Source: Corynebacterium senegalense
GTDB taxonomy: Bacteria > Actinomycetota > Actinomycetes > Mycobacteriales > Mycobacteriaceae
Assembly: GCF_900411315.1 (NCBI RefSeq)
Contig: NZ_LS990887.1
Coordinates: 1,362,045-1,426,044 of the forward strand
DNA: 64,000 nucleotides
Reading direction: 5' to 3'
Shown here: piece after piece, positions 8,263-19,809 of the stretch
How the letters are laid out: each line of letters starts with the position of its first letter
Numbering within the stretch: position 1 is the first letter of the stretch
Notes under the pieces: generated by a model
What the model saw: only the letters and a program-made list of their open reading frames with translations
Told to the model about the DNA's origin: nothing
Database searches by the model: none
Program-made: the position numbers and the translations under genes

Positions 8263-8335
8263 TGGAGGATAGGAGAATCGAACTCCTGACATCCTGCTTG
8301 CAAAGCAGGTGCTCTACCAACTGAGCTAATCCCCC
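8263..8335 (-). tRNA. tRNA-Ala, anticodon TGC
   Basis: 73 bases on the minus strand. Acceptor GGGGGAT pairs with ATCCTCC and contains the G3-U70 wobble pair that marks alanine tRNAs. Anticodon stem-loop CCTGC-TTTGCAA-GCAGG, T-loop GTTCGATTC. CCA is not encoded beyond the discriminator A. Confidence 0.97.
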
Positions 8336-8339
8336 GTGG

Positions 8340-8413
8340 TGGGCCTAGCAAGAATCGAACTTGCGACCTCATCGTTATCAGCGATGCGCTCTAACCGACT
8401 GAGCTATAGGCCC
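8340..8413 (-). tRNA. tRNA-Ile, anticodon GAT
   Basis: 74 bases on the minus strand. GGGCCTA acceptor pairs with TAGGCCC; D-arm AGCTCAGTCGGTTAGAGC; anticodon loop CTGATAA; T-arm GCAAGTTCGATTCTTGC. Four bases separate it from tRNA-Ala, so they form one transcript, as is usual downstream of gyrA in actinobacteria. Confidence 0.97.
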
Positions 8414-8492
8414 TGGGAACGAGATAGAACATTACCCACCGCCGGCTTTAACAACAAATCGCCAGGTCAGTGGGCTGTTCTTCCTGGTTCAC

Positions 8493-8837
8493 CTACCTCG
8501 GCGCGTTGCCCATGCGGATGGTCAACCCGCCCGCGAGGTTGGCGACGGCGTTGTAGATCACCGCGGTCAGCGGAGCCATCACCGCCACGAACACGACCCC
8601 CACGAGGCCGAGGAGCGCGGCGGCGGAGATGAGGAGGGGAAAGTCCACGACCTGGTCCCCGCCGACCCCGCCGATCAGCGAGTTGACCGATTCGATCACC
8701 CCGGCCGCCTCGAGGCCGCCGTAGAGCAGCGTCGCCGCGATCATCCACACGATGAAGCCGACCGCTGCGAGGATCGACCCGATCTTGAACGCCGAGGCGG
8801 GGCTGACGTACGTGATGGTCACCTTACGCGCGGCCAC
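8493..8837 (-). CDS. DUF3566 membrane protein
   Basis: 114 residues, directly after gyrA with only two bases between the genes, the position this family holds in many actinobacteria. Begins KVTITYVSPASAFKIG, followed by two hydrophobic segments (about residues 19-42 and 68-97) and the conserved end YNAVANLAGGLTIRM. Function unknown; co-transcription with gyrA suggests constitutive expression. Confidence 0.9.
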   Translation of the reverse strand: MAARKVTITYVSPASAFKIGSILAAVGFIVWMIAATLLYGGLEAAGVIESVNSLIGGVGGDQVVDFPLLISAAALLGLVGVVFVAVMAPLTAVIYNAVANLAGGLTIRMGNAPR

Positions 8838-8839
8838 GG

Positions 8840-11410
8840 CTACTCCCCGCCGTCCTGCTTAGCGGGCGCCCCGGGCGCGGAGGAGGTGGTCTCCATCGCT
8901 TCCTCGAGCGTCTTCTCGCCCTTGGCCACGGCGGTGGCCTCCTCCTCGCCCTCGTCCTCGACGTTCTTGTCGATGGCGAGCAGCTCGACATCGTCGGCAA
9001 GGTCCACGAGGCGCACGCCCATCGTGGCGCGTGACGACGGCCGGATCTGGCTGACCTCGGTGCGGATCACGCCGCCGGCGGAGGTGATGGCGAAGATCTG
9101 GTCCTCCTCGTCCACGGCGAGGGCGCCGATGAGCTTGCCGCGCTTCGGGGTGTACTTGAACGTCATCACGCCCATGCCGCCGCGGCCCTGGGCGTTGTAC
9201 TCCTCGATGGCGGTGCGCTTGCCGTAGCCGCCGGTGGTGGCCACGAGCAGGTACTGGCCGTCGGTCACCACGGTCATGGCGAGGAGCTGGTCGTCGCCGC
9301 GGAAGCGCATGCCCTTCACGCCGGCGGTGGCTCGGCCCATCGGGCGCAGCTGCTCGTCGTCGGCGGTGAAGCGGATGGCCTGGCCCTGTTCGGAGACCAG
9401 GAGGATGTCCTCCTCCTCGCTGGCGAGGACGGCTCCGATGAGGGCGTCGCCCTCGTTGAGGTTGATGGCGATCAGCCCGGCGGAGCGGGCGGACTCGTAG
9501 TCGGTGAGGCGGGACTTCTTCACGCGGCCCTCGCGGGTGGCCAGCACCAGGTAGGGCGCGTCCTCGTAGGACTGGATCTGGATGACCTGGGCGATTTTCT
9601 CCTCCGGCTGGAACTCCAGCAGGTTGGCCACGTGCTGGCCGCGGGCCGTGCGGCCCGCCTCTGGCAGCTCGTAGGCCTTCAGGCGGTAGACGCGGCCGAA
9701 GTTGGTGAAGAAGAGGATCCAGTCGTGGGTGGAGCAGATGAAGAAGTTCTTCACCACGTCGTCCTGCTTCAGCTCCGCGCCGCGCACGCCCTTGCCGCCG
9801 CGCTTCTGCGACTTGTAGGCGTCGACCTTGGTGCGCTTGGCGTAGCCGGTGGAGGTGATGGTGACCACCACGTTCTCGCGGGCGATGAGGTCTTCCTCGG
9901 TGACGTCGCCGGTCGCCGCGACGAGCTGGGTGCGGCGGTCGTCGCCGTACTTGTCCACGATCTCGCCCAGCTCCTCCGCGACGATGGCGCGCTGGCGGGC
10001 GGGGTTGGCCAGAATGTCCTTGTAGTCCGCGATCTCGCGCTCGATGGCGGCGAGGTCGTCGACGATCTTCTGGCGCTCGAGGGCGGCGAGGCGGCGCAGC
10101 TGCATCTCGAGGATGGCGTTGGCCTGGATCTCGTCGACGTCGAGGAGCTCGATCAGCCCCGCGCGGGCCTCGTCGACGGTCGGCGAGCGGCGGATCAGGG
10201 CGATGACCTCGTCGAGCATGTCGAGCGCCTTGACCAGGCCGCGCAGGATGTGGGCGCGCTTCTCGGCCTCGTTGAGGCGGTACTGGGTGCGCCGGACGAT
10301 GACCTCGATCTGGTGCTTGACGTAGTAGCGCAGCATCTGGTCTAGGCGCAGGGTGCGCGGCACGCCGTCGACGATGGAGAGCATGTTCGCGGAGAAGTTG
10401 GTCTCCAGCTGGGAGTGCTTGTAGAGGTTGTTCAGCACGACGCGGGGCACGGCGTCGCGGCGCAGGGTGACCACGATGCGCATGCCGACACGGTCGGAGG
10501 ACTCGTCGTCAATGCGGGATGCGCCCGGCATCTTGCCGTTGTTGATCTGGTCGGCGATGCCGGCGATGAAGTTGTCGGGGTTGACCTGGTAGGGCAGCTC
10601 GGTGATGACGATGACCTGGCGGTTGCCGATCTCCTCGATCTCCGTGACGCCGCGCATGCGGATCGAGCCGCGGCCGGTGGTGTAGGCGTCCTTGATGCCC
10701 TGGTCGCCGACGATGAGGCCGGCGGTGGGGAAATCCGGACCCTTGACGCGCTGCATCACGGCATCGAGGGTGGTCTTCTCGTCGGACTCGGGGTTCTCGA
10801 GGATCCAGTAGATCGCCTCGGCGAGCTCGCGGAGGTTGTGCGGCGGAATGTTGGTGGCCATGCCGACGGCGATGCCGCCCGAGCCGTTCATCAGCAGGTT
10901 CGGCACGCGCGAGGGCAGGACATCCGGCTCTCGGGTCTTGCCGTCGTAGTTCGGGGAGAAGTCGACCGCGTTTTCGCGGATGTCGCGGACCATCTCCATG
11001 GCCAGCGGCGTCATCTTGCACTCTGTGTAACGCATGGCCGCCGGGCCGTCGTTGCCGGGGGAACCGAAGTTGCCCTGGCCGTCGACAAGCGGGTAGCGCA
11101 TCGCCCACGGCTGGGCCATGCGCACGAGGGTGTCGTAGATCGCGGAGTCGCCGTGCGGGTGGTAGTTACCCATCGTGTCGGCGACGGGCTTCGCCGACTT
11201 CACGTAGGAGCGCTCGGGGCGGTAGCCGTTGTCGTACATCGCGTAGATGATGCGGCGGTGGACCGGCTTCATGCCGTCCCGGACGTCGGGAAGCGCGCGG
11301 CCCACGATCACGCTCATGGCGTAGTCGATGTAGCTGGTCTGCATCTCCTCATTGATGTCAATGGGTTTGATGCGGTCGTACTCGTCACCGCCGAGGGTGT
11401 CGTCACTCAT
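8840..11410 (-). CDS. gyrA: DNA gyrase subunit A
   Basis: 856 residues; breaks and rejoins DNA during negative supercoiling with GyrB. The catalytic tyrosine is Tyr128 in AAMRYTE. The quinolone region reads [10 protein letters not shown] with Ser89 and Asp93, the residues usually associated with fluoroquinolone susceptibility, so no classical resistance substitution is seen. The C-terminal half holds beta-pinwheel repeats including the GyrA box region (QKRGGKG) and ends in an acidic tail ([10 protein letters not shown]). Start ATG at 11410 has GAAAGG upstream. Confidence 0.98.
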   Translation of the reverse strand: MSDDTLGGDEYDRIKPIDINEEMQTSYIDYAMSVIVGRALPDVRDGMKPVHRRIIYAMYDNGYRPERSYVKSAKPVADTMGNYHPHGDSAIYDTLVRMAQPWAMRYPLVDGQGNFGSPGNDGPAAMRYTECKMTPLAMEMVRDIRENAVDFSPNYDGKTREPDVLPSRVPNLLMNGSGGIAVGMATNIPPHNLRELAEAIYWILENPESDEKTTLDAVMQRVKGPDFPTAGLIVGDQGIKDAYTTGRGSIRMRGVTEIEEIGNRQVIVITELPYQVNPDNFIAGIADQINNGKMPGASRIDDESSDRVGMRIVVTLRRDAVPRVVLNNLYKHSQLETNFSANMLSIVDGVPRTLRLDQMLRYYVKHQIEVIVRRTQYRLNEAEKRAHILRGLVKALDMLDEVIALIRRSPTVDEARAGLIELLDVDEIQANAILEMQLRRLAALERQKIVDDLAAIEREIADYKDILANPARQRAIVAEELGEIVDKYGDDRRTQLVAATGDVTEEDLIARENVVVTITSTGYAKRTKVDAYKSQKRGGKGVRGAELKQDDVVKNFFICSTHDWILFFTNFGRVYRLKAYELPEAGRTARGQHVANLLEFQPEEKIAQVIQIQSYEDAPYLVLATREGRVKKSRLTDYESARSAGLIAINLNEGDALIGAVLASEEEDILLVSEQGQAIRFTADDEQLRPMGRATAGVKGMRFRGDDQLLAMTVVTDGQYLLVATTGGYGKRTAIEEYNAQGRGGMGVMTFKYTPKRGKLIGALAVDEEDQIFAITSAGGVIRTEVSQIRPSSRATMGVRLVDLADDVELLAIDKNVEDEGEEEATAVAKGEKTLEEAMETTSSAPGAPAKQDGGE

Positions 11411-11489
11411 GGATTGCCTTTCTTTTGCCTGTGGCCATTGTATCTGGGCCCTGGCGGGGTTTCGCAGCCGTCAGTGGTATCAAAGTGGT

Positions 11490-11705
11490 ATGGCTATGAC
11501 TCTCCGCTTGTCCACGGAGGAGGACAAGGCGCTCGTCCTCCTCGCCTCCGCCTGGGGCTGCTCCAAACAGGAGGCCGCGCGCCGCGCCATCGTCACCTCC
11601 GCCGCGCGCATGCTTGACGACGCCACCGTCACCGCCCTCGCCCGCAGCCGCGCCCAGGAGTACGCCGCCGCCGAGGCCCGCATCCGCCAGGCGCGCGGGC
11701 TGTGA
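11490..11705 (+). CDS. Ribbon-helix-helix (CopG-type) antitoxin-like protein
   Basis: 71 residues. The N-terminal MAMTLRLSTEEDKALVLLA followed by a helix rich in Ala/Arg (SKQEAARRAIVTSA) is a classic RHH DNA-binding fold; the C-terminal tail (AAAEARIRQARGL) would bind a partner. Its stop codon overlaps the start of the Fic-like gene (GTGA), implying translational coupling as in antitoxin-toxin pairs. A direct repeat AGTGGTAT lies just upstream (about 11473-11491) and could be an autoregulatory operator. Confidence 0.7.
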   Translation: MAMTLRLSTEEDKALVLLASAWGCSKQEAARRAIVTSAARMLDDATVTALARSRAQEYAAAEARIRQARGL

Positions 11706-11971
11706 AGGGCCTGAGCACCGAGCAGATGCTCGCCGTCGCGGACGAGGTCTGCGCGATACATAAGGTGCGCGTGCGCTCCTTCGCGGCGCTCGCGGCCTGC
11801 GCCGCCGTACCGGGGGCCCGCGTGCACGGCGCACCCGTGTTCGATTCTGCGGAGGCCGCGGCCACCGAACTCTCCCGCGCTGTCGCCGCTCTGCGGCCCC
11901 TGACCGGCGCGAACGACGCGCTGGCGGAGGTGGCGGGCGCTGTGTACCGGGACTGGGCGGAAGTGGGGTGA
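11702..11971 (+). CDS. Fic/Doc-like toxin component with degenerate Fic motif
   Basis: 89 residues from the overlapping GTG. The layout (LSTEQMLAVADEVCAIHKVR at the start, then PVFDSAEAAATELSRAVAAL) resembles small Doc/Fic proteins encoded after RHH antitoxins in actinobacteria. The region where the Fic loop HPFxxGN(K/G) should be reads LRPLTGANDALAE: the catalytic His is missing but GAN remains. It is also shorter than Doc (~126 residues). It may be an inactive or mechanistically different toxin, or a decaying gene. Assignment rests on layout and faint similarity. Confidence 0.5.
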   Translation: MKGLSTEQMLAVADEVCAIHKVRVRSFAALAACAAVPGARVHGAPVFDSAEAAATELSRAVAALRPLTGANDALAEVAGAVYRDWAEVG

Positions 11972-11997
11972 GGGGCGTTTGTTGGGCGTCGAAAAGC

Positions 11998-12287
11998 GAA
12001 AAACGCGCGGCCACCGGCCAGTCCGCCGCCACCGAGCTGTCCTCCACCTCCTCCGGATCCTCCGGCGCCTCGGCGAGCTCCGACAAGCACAACGCGCCCG
12101 GGGGCGTGGACGTCGCGGAGCCCGCCCCGCTGCGCACAGCGCCTACACGGGCTGCGCTCCCCTCTCGTTCGGCCTGGCGGTCGCGGTGATCGGGCTGCTC
12201 GGGGCCATCCTCGTCAACGGTGTTCCCGCCCTGACCGGAATGCAGCTCCCTGACCTGCAGAAAGCGATGGCGGACCTCCTTCCGTAG
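11998..12287 (+). pseudogene. Frameshifted remnant of a small membrane/secreted protein
   Basis: Up to about base 12140 the frame beginning near 11968 reads a convincing Ser/Ala/Thr-rich stretch (TGQSAATELSSTSSGSSG, SSDKHNAPG); from there the next frame continues with YTGCAPLSFGLAVAVIGLLG and a hydrophobic helix, ending at TAG 12287. Together they look like one extracytoplasmic protein with a C-terminal membrane segment, broken by a shift near 12135-12145. No start codon or signal peptide remains; the 5' end has been lost next to the Fic-like gene. Confidence 0.5.
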
Positions 12288-12529
12288 CCCGGCTGGCGCG
12301 TCGGGGAGGCGCATGTTAAGTTTGGTGCTGTTGTGGTTGCAGTGACAATTGTTACTTACGGGCATGAGCGCTGCGGCGGAAGAGCCCCAACACGAAGCGG
12401 CGGAACCCCACGCGCATGAGCCGCGCGTACGGGGTTTTTCTGCGTGCTGCCTGCGATTGCGCTGTGAGATTCACAGGTTGTCAGTGGCCTCTGCGGTGTC
12501 CCGCCCCACTCTTTCCTCACCCCAAGGAG

Positions 12530-12823
12530 AAACCAAGAAAGACCCACAAGGCTCTCGTTGCCGCTACCGCAAGCCCCCGTGCTCACCGCCACCCCGGCCG
12601 TGCACGCCGAGATCGTCGCTCCGGAACCCAGCTCCCGCCTCGAGATCCCGGCCGGCGTCACCGACTTCTTCCAGTCCGTCCCCCGCTTCCGCGCCACGAG
12701 ACCGAGCAGGCCCTCAAGATCGGCGCTGCCTGGTTCCTCATCTCGACCGCGGTTGGTCTCGTCTCTTCGATCGTTGGGGGCGTGCTCGGCTCCTCCACTG
12801 CAGCTTCCTCCCTCTCTGCGTAA
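12530..12823 (+). pseudogene. Frameshifted small secreted/membrane protein
   Basis: Three segments in different frames together make a sensible secreted protein: KTHKALVAATA (signal-peptide start, about 12535), then VLTATPAVHAEIVAPEPSSR..DFFQSVPRFRA (about 12578-12695, with a signal-peptidase-like AVHA/E site), then ETEQALKIGAAWFLISTAVG..VGGVLGSS (about 12703-12823), a hydrophobic helix ending at TAA. A GGAGAAACC ribosome site stands at ~12525 but no ATG follows it. At least two indels and start-codon loss are required, so this is a relic unless the assembly is wrong here. The 240 bases before it hold nothing recognisable. Confidence 0.5.
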
Positions 12824-12833
12824 CGCGAGCCAC

Positions 12834-12862
12834 ACCCCGGGCCCGCCCCGGGGTCTTTCTTC
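12834..12862 (+). terminator. Rho-independent terminator
   Basis: ACCCCGGG-CCCG-CCCCGGGGT hairpin followed by TCTTTCTT, just after the second relic; it indicates a formerly expressed gene. Confidence 0.65.
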
Positions 12863-12959
12863 CCCCGTATGTTCGAATCTGTGTTCGATGTAGCGCGTCC
12901 CGTGTCGACCGCATGTTCTAAGGTGTGCACAAACGAATCAAAAGGGGGTGCCACGAACC

Positions 12960-14390
12960 ATGCTGAGCTCGCTTGTCGACGACATCGCCAACGCCACCAA
13001 CGAACTCTCCGTCTTATTCTCCCACCCGGAGCACCTCGACTTCGCCGACGTGCGCGGGGACATGGAGCGCCTCTACGCCGCCCTCGACAAATTCGCCGCC
13101 ATCGACGCCGCCTTCGCCTTCGTCGCCGACAGGGACGGCGCCGGCTCCGCCGTCGGCGCGAACCACGCCACCCAGTACCTCGTGGATGTCCTCGGCCTGT
13201 CCCGCGCCGAGGCGCTGAGCAGGATCAAGCGCGGGCGCGACCTGTTCGGCGAGCCCGAGGTGCCGGAGCCGCCCCGGGAACCCGAAGAGGACGAGGCCCG
13301 GGCCCGGACGCGCCGGCAGGAACAGGAGCGCCGCAGGGCCGCCGCGCGCCGCGCACGGGAGAAGGCCCGAAAGCGCGCCGCCGCCATCAACGCGGAGAAG
13401 CAGAAGATCATTCAGCAGTGCCTGCGCGACCTCAACGAGCACGCCTGCCCCGCCTACGACGAGCTGCACGAGCAGGCGCTCGCGGAGGCGTCGACACGCG
13501 GCCCCGAGGACCTGCGACGGTGGTTGCGCGAGGCCGTGCGCCGCGCCAATCTCGCGGGCCGGGACTACGACGGCGAAAAGGACCCCTGCGCCGCATGGAA
13601 GAAACGCGCGATTCTCTTCGGCCGCACGGACGCCGACGGCCTGACCCGCGTCACCCTCCAGGTCCCCCGCGCCGAGCTCGCCCTCCTCAAGGCCCTCATC
13701 CAGCCCGGGTACGCGCCCGGCACGAACGCCTCCGACTCCCCGGCCGACGACGCGAGGACGCGCACCCAACGCGGTTTCGACCAGCTGACGGCCATCCTGC
13801 GCAGCTACGAGAACGGCAGGCAGGATGCCAGGCGCGGGGTGGCGTCGATAGTCCTCTCACTCACCGCCGAGGACCTGGCCCGCGCGGACCGCGACAGCCT
13901 CTTCCCCACGAACACCGGGGTCGACCTCAGCGCCGGCGACATCATCCGCCTCGGGCTCAGCGGCACCGATTTCCTCCTCGAACTTGACCCCGTCACCGCC
14001 CTCCCCCTCAACCTCGGGCGGACCCGGCTGGCCAGCATCGAGCAAAAGCTCGCCATCTTCGCCGCCCAGGGCGTCTGCGCCTGGGCCGGGTGCGACAAAC
14101 CCGGGATGGAACTCGAGGCCCACCACGTCATCGCCTGGAAAGACGGCGGCCCGACCAACATCTCGAACCTCGTCGGCCTCTGCCGGGAACACCACAGGTG
14201 CAACAACGACAACAGGGACGGCCACCGCAACATGGGCCACGTGGACATCAACCGCGCCACCGGACGGGTGGAACACCACCCCGCCGGCACCGGCCCGCCC
14301 CGCACCAACGAAACCACCGGCTACCGCTCCTCCGCCGGCGCCACGATCAGGCACCGCGCCGCACCCAACCCCGCCCGGCAACCGACCTAG
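12960..14390 (+). CDS. DUF222-type HNH endonuclease domain protein
   Basis: 476 residues. N-terminal DUF222-like helical region (residues ~1-100: ATNELSVLF..ATQYLVDVLGLSRAEALSRI), a highly charged Arg/Glu/Ala coiled stretch (~100-155), a second helical region, and a C-terminal HNH module with CAWAGCDKP, LEAHHVIAWKDGG, NISNLVGLCREHH. All HNH residues are present. Such genes are scattered in several copies in corynebacteria and mycobacteria (13E12-like) and are thought to be mobile; their biological role is unsettled. The ATG at 12960 is chosen because AAAGGGGG lies ten bases upstream; the GTG at 12948 abuts that site. Confidence 0.85.
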   Translation: MLSSLVDDIANATNELSVLFSHPEHLDFADVRGDMERLYAALDKFAAIDAAFAFVADRDGAGSAVGANHATQYLVDVLGLSRAEALSRIKRGRDLFGEPEVPEPPREPEEDEARARTRRQEQERRRAAARRAREKARKRAAAINAEKQKIIQQCLRDLNEHACPAYDELHEQALAEASTRGPEDLRRWLREAVRRANLAGRDYDGEKDPCAAWKKRAILFGRTDADGLTRVTLQVPRAELALLKALIQPGYAPGTNASDSPADDARTRTQRGFDQLTAILRSYENGRQDARRGVASIVLSLTAEDLARADRDSLFPTNTGVDLSAGDIIRLGLSGTDFLLELDPVTALPLNLGRTRLASIEQKLAIFAAQGVCAWAGCDKPGMELEAHHVIAWKDGGPTNISNLVGLCREHHRCNNDNRDGHRNMGHVDINRATGRVEHHPAGTGPPRTNETTGYRSSAGATIRHRAAPNPARQPT

Positions 14391-14409
14391 GACAGGCACC
14401 CGGCTCAAC

Positions 14410-14415
14410 TATGCT
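14410..14415 (+). promoter_or_regulatory. -10 element of a leaderless promoter
   Basis: TATGCT eight bases before the ATG at 14424, no ribosome site between. Confidence 0.5.
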
Positions 14416-14423
14416 GGTCACCC

Positions 14424-14861
14424 ATGAGCGACCTCAGCGCACTGCTAACCGAGACCACCCGGCCCACCGTCGTCCGCGACCTCGCCGAGCTCGTCGACAC
14501 CACCGCATCCAGCCAATCCGGCCTCACTGGAATGGCCATCAAGTCCGCCCTCGGAGCCGTGAGGAAAGCCCAGCCCGACGCCGTGGCCAAGGGCATCGAC
14601 CGGTTCCTCCCAGAGATCGTCCGCGAGCTCACCCCCTACTGGGAGGCATACTCCCCGGAGCAGTCGGCCGGGTTTGGCAACTACCTCGCCTCCCGCGAAG
14701 AGGACGTCACCTCCTCCATCCTGAAGCTCGGCGACGCTTTTGCGGACCGGGGACCGGCCCCGGTGCAGAAGGTCTACCGCAGCCTGCGCGACAAGGCCAG
14801 CTCGATCGTGGCACCCGCCCTGCCGCAGCTGGGCGACATCGTGGAGCGCCACGCCCGGTAG
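14424..14861 (+). CDS. Conserved actinobacterial protein, DUF6918-like
   Basis: 145 residues, soluble, mostly helical, with no signal peptide or membrane segment. Motifs that recur in the family as I remember it: SALLTETTRPTVVRDLAELV, AIKSALGAVRKAQPD, FLPEIVRELTPYWEA. Function unknown. The family name is from memory and should be treated as tentative. Transcription is probably leaderless (TATGCT eight bases before the start). It ends convergent with the alpha/beta hydrolase gene, 11 bases away. Confidence 0.75.
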   Translation: MSDLSALLTETTRPTVVRDLAELVDTTASSQSGLTGMAIKSALGAVRKAQPDAVAKGIDRFLPEIVRELTPYWEAYSPEQSAGFGNYLASREEDVTSSILKLGDAFADRGPAPVQKVYRSLRDKASSIVAPALPQLGDIVERHAR

Positions 14862-14872
14862 CGCCGACCGGC

Positions 14873-15763
14873 CTACCCGCGCAGCTTCTCCTCGTAGAAG
14901 CGCACAAACCTGCGGCCCACGACCTCGGGGCTGCGGGCCCACTTGTTGTGCCCCAGCCCGCCGTCCAGCTCCTCCACTGCCGGGTGCGCCGCAGGCAGAT
15001 GAATCGCGAGCGCCTGGGCCGACTCCAGGGAGCAGTCCTCATCGTTGGCGAAGCGCGTCAGCAGCACGGGGACGGTGACCTCGGTTGTTGCCGTCTCGTA
15101 ATCCGCCCCCGCGATGTGGGAGAAGGAGTTGGTGCGCGACAGCTTCGCCCACTCCCGCACGTGCAGGCCCGCCTGGCGCCCGTAGCCGGCGAGGTCGAAC
15201 CTTCCGCCGGGCCAGAACCCCAGGACGCGGGACACGGCGGCCATCACCGGGGCGCCGATGCCGACGCGCCACTTCGGCCGCCCGGTGAAGGAGCGCCAGT
15301 ACGGGCTGCCCGTTCCCACCCCCATCATGCCGATCACGTTCTGTTCCTGCGCCGCCGGGCTGGACAGGAACAGGGAGCCAATCTGGCCGCCCATCGAGTG
15401 GGTGAGGAGGACAACCGGGTGCCCCGGGGGCAAGCCCAGGACCTCTTTCGCGGCGGCGATGGTCAGGGGGTAGTCCTCGGTGACCATGGTGTGGTAGCCC
15501 CAGGAGCTCCGGCGCGAGGCGGACGCAGTGCTGGTGCCCTGCCCCCGCAGCTCGCCGATAGCGGTGGGAAAGCCGTGGTCGCGCAGCCACCTCGCCATCG
15601 GCTTGAAGTACCTGGCGCCCATGCCGAAGCCCGGCCAGATCACAACCAGCGGCTTGGCGGGCTGGGCGGTCTCGCCGGGCGCGAAAAGGAGAACGGTGCT
15701 TGCGCTGCGGTCCGGGAGGGTCACGCTCACGGATTCCGGGCCGACGTGTGTGATGCTCGTCAT
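14873..15763 (-). CDS. Alpha/beta hydrolase
   Basis: 296 residues. The nucleophile elbow is LLTHSMGGQIG (Ser at about residue 120); an oxyanion-side motif VVIWPGFGMGARYF and a late GHNKWARS histidine complete a typical alpha/beta hydrolase. No signal peptide, so probably cytoplasmic. Substrate cannot be told. Of three candidate starts, the ATG at 15763 is preferred because TAAACT sits exactly seven bases upstream (leaderless). It follows gyrB on the same strand but is separated by a hairpin. Confidence 0.85.
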   Translation of the reverse strand: MTSITHVGPESVSVTLPDRSASTVLLFAPGETAQPAKPLVVIWPGFGMGARYFKPMARWLRDHGFPTAIGELRGQGTSTASASRRSSWGYHTMVTEDYPLTIAAAKEVLGLPPGHPVVLLTHSMGGQIGSLFLSSPAAQEQNVIGMMGVGTGSPYWRSFTGRPKWRVGIGAPVMAAVSRVLGFWPGGRFDLAGYGRQAGLHVREWAKLSRTNSFSHIAGADYETATTEVTVPVLLTRFANDEDCSLESAQALAIHLPAAHPAVEELDGGLGHNKWARSPEVVGRRFVRFYEEKLRG

Positions 15764-15770
15764 TGTCATG

Positions 15771-15776
15771 AGTTTA
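15771..15776 (-). promoter_or_regulatory. -10 element of leaderless hydrolase promoter
   Basis: TAAACT on the minus strand, seven bases before the ATG at 15763. Confidence 0.45.
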
Positions 15777-15812
15777 GCGTGACCCACGACTCACCGCTCG
15801 CGAAATGGAGAC

Positions 15813-15835
15813 GCGCGCGTACTGTTAACGCGCGC
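15813..15835 (-). terminator. Hairpin after gyrB
   Basis: GCGCGCGT, seven-base loop, ACGCGCGC; perfect 8-bp stem five bases beyond the gyrB stop. The T-run is weak, so termination efficiency is uncertain. Confidence 0.5.
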
Positions 15836-15840
15836 ACCCC

Positions 15841-17916
<2,076 letters not shown>

Positions 17917-18035
17917 CTATTGCGCTATTTTGGCTTTAACCCATCCCATCCTACACCCCGCGGGTCCCACCCACGGAACGTGCAACTCCAGCGAGAGGGC
18001 GTTTCTCGCGCGGATTTGAGCCTCCCGCCTATTTT

Positions 18036-18641
18036 TCAGCCGTAGGTGTCGCGCGGACCGCGGCCCTTGACGTGCAGCGGCCCGTAGCGCCAACTCTTGG
18101 TCTTCGGCGGGTAGACGTGAAGCTTGGTCACGACCCCGGGCCCGACCTTGCGGGCGATCTCCGACAGCACGGTCGCCTGCATGTATTTCAGCTGGGTGGC
18201 CCAGGCGGTCTGGTCGCAGGAGACGAAGACCTCGCCCTCCTTGATCATCTCGACGCGGGTGTGCTGCGCGATCTTCTCCCCCACGAGCCCGGGCCAGTTG
18301 CCCATGACCCAGCCGTAGGCGATGTTGTGGGTCCAGTCGCGCCGTTTGATCTCCTTGCTCACCAGCGCGCCGAACCCCTTGACCTGCATACTCTTGCCCA
18401 GGGCCCGGCCGTCGGGCCCGGTGGGCCTGCCGCGGCCGATCCAGGGCCGGGTCTCCTCGACGTCGAGCTTGATGCCGGGCACGCTTATCGACGCCCCTTC
18501 CCCCGCCCCGAGGCTCGCCCTGCCCACGCTGCGGCGGGGCACGACGCTGGTTCCCTGCCTGCTCAGATCGGGCAGCTTCCCTCCGTGCCGGCGGGCGGTG
18601 GCGCGCAGGTTGTCGAAGGTCTCTTTGATCAGGTCACTCAA
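18036..18641 (-). CDS. dciA: DciA family protein (DUF721), helicase-loading partner
   Basis: 201 residues. The C-terminal DUF721/KH-like core is visible: [53 protein letters not shown]. In bacteria without DnaC/DnaI this family assists loading of the replicative helicase DnaB. The frame stays open far upstream inside recF, but the TTG at 18641 is the likely start: it overlaps the recF stop by eight bases, has GGGGAG seven bases before it and starts SDLIKETF. The dnaN-recF-dciA order is standard. Confidence 0.88.
   Translation of the reverse strand: MSDLIKETFDNLRATARRHGGKLPDLSRQGTSVVPRRSVGRASLGAGEGASISVPGIKLDVEETRPWIGRGRPTGPDGRALGKSMQVKGFGALVSKEIKRRDWTHNIAYGWVMGNWPGLVGEKIAQHTRVEMIKEGEVFVSCDQTAWATQLKYMQATVLSEIARKVGPGVVTKLHVYPPKTKSWRYGPLHVKGRGPRDTYG
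18483..18497 (-). repeat. Dispersed motif copy, GCTTATCGACGCCCC
   Basis: Copy of the recurrent GCTTNTCGACGCCCC(ACC) motif, inside the non-conserved linker of dciA. The minus sign marks orientation relative to GGTGGGGCGTCGA. Confidence 0.6.
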
Positions 18642-19806
18642 GGCGGGACTCCCCGTTTTCCATGATGACGCGGTGGCGCCCGCTGACGGCGTCGTCGAGG
18701 TTGGCGGGCAGGTCGTCGCCCACGGCGGCGGTGATGAGCACCTGCTCCGCGGCCTCGGCGACGGCGACGAGGCGCTCGCGGCGCTTCGCGTCGAGCTCGG
18801 CGAAGACGTCGTCGAGGATGAGGACTGGCCTGCTGCCCTCGCCCGCGAGCAGGGCGTACTCGGCGAGGTGGAGCGCCAGGGCGAAGGACCACGTCTCGCC
18901 GTGGCTGGCGTAGCCCTTGGCGGGCTGCTCACCGAGCGTGAGGACGAGGTCGTCGCGGTGGGGCCCGACGAGGGTGGTGCCGCGGTCGATCTCCTCCTTG
19001 CGGCGCCGGCCGAGCTCGCTGAGCAGGGCGGCCTCGATGATGTCGGGGTCTCGAGTGTTGTCGCCGAGCAGGGCGCGCACCGCCTCGTCGACGGTGGACT
19101 TGTAGTGCGCGGAGGCGGGGCGGGACTCGGGGGCGACGCTGGCGTAGGCCTCGGTGATGTGCGGCAGGAGGGCGTCGAGAAGCGTGAGCCTGCCCGCGAT
19201 GACCTCGGCGCCCGCGCGGGCGAGCTGCGAGTCCCAGGCGTCGAGGGTGCTCAGGGCCGAGGCGCCGCTGGCGTCGTCGTAGCCGCGGCGCAGGTCGATG
19301 GCCGAGTTGCGCAAAAGCGCGTTGCGCTGGCGCAGGATCTTGTCGTAGTCGGCCCGCACCCCGCCGAGGCGTGGGGTGCGCAGGGCGGCGAGCTCGTCGA
19401 GGAAGCGGCGGCGCTCCGCGGGCTCGCCGTTGATGAGGCGCAGGTCCTCGGGAGAGAACATGACGGTGCGCAGCACGCCCAACATCTCGCGCGGGGACTT
19501 GAGCCTCGTGCGGTTGATCTGCGCCTGGTTCGCGCCCGATGCCTTGATAAGCAGGTGCGTGGTCAGCTCGCGGCCCTCGTTGACCGTGGTCACGGAGACG
19601 CGGGCGTTGTCGGCCCCCGCCCGGATGAGCGGCGCGTCGCCGGCGACGCGGTGGCTGGAGAGCACCGAGCTGTAGTGCACGGCCTCGACGACGTTCGTCT
19701 TGCCGTGGCCGTTGCGCCCGGACAGGACCGTCGCGCCCGGCTCGAGCTCCAGCGTCAGGGTGGGCCAGGAGCGGAAGTCGCGCAGGTCGAGTTGGCGGAC
19801 GTACAC
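18634..19806 (-). CDS. recF: DNA replication and repair protein RecF
   Basis: 390 residues, SMC-like ATPase acting in gap repair and fork restart. Walker A is [11 protein letters not shown] (residues ~30-40), the signature/Walker B end is [20 protein letters not shown]. Length typical. Three bases after dnaN, and its end overlaps dciA, so the four-gene group is translationally coupled. Confidence 0.97.
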   Translation of the reverse strand: MYVRQLDLRDFRSWPTLTLELEPGATVLSGRNGHGKTNVVEAVHYSSVLSSHRVAGDAPLIRAGADNARVSVTTVNEGRELTTHLLIKASGANQAQINRTRLKSPREMLGVLRTVMFSPEDLRLINGEPAERRRFLDELAALRTPRLGGVRADYDKILRQRNALLRNSAIDLRRGYDDASGASALSTLDAWDSQLARAGAEVIAGRLTLLDALLPHITEAYASVAPESRPASAHYKSTVDEAVRALLGDNTRDPDIIEAALLSELGRRRKEEIDRGTTLVGPHRDDLVLTLGEQPAKGYASHGETWSFALALHLAEYALLAGEGSRPVLILDDVFAELDAKRRERLVAVAEAAEQVLITAAVGDDLPANLDDAVSGRHRVIMENGESRLE

Positions 19807-19809
19807 GGT

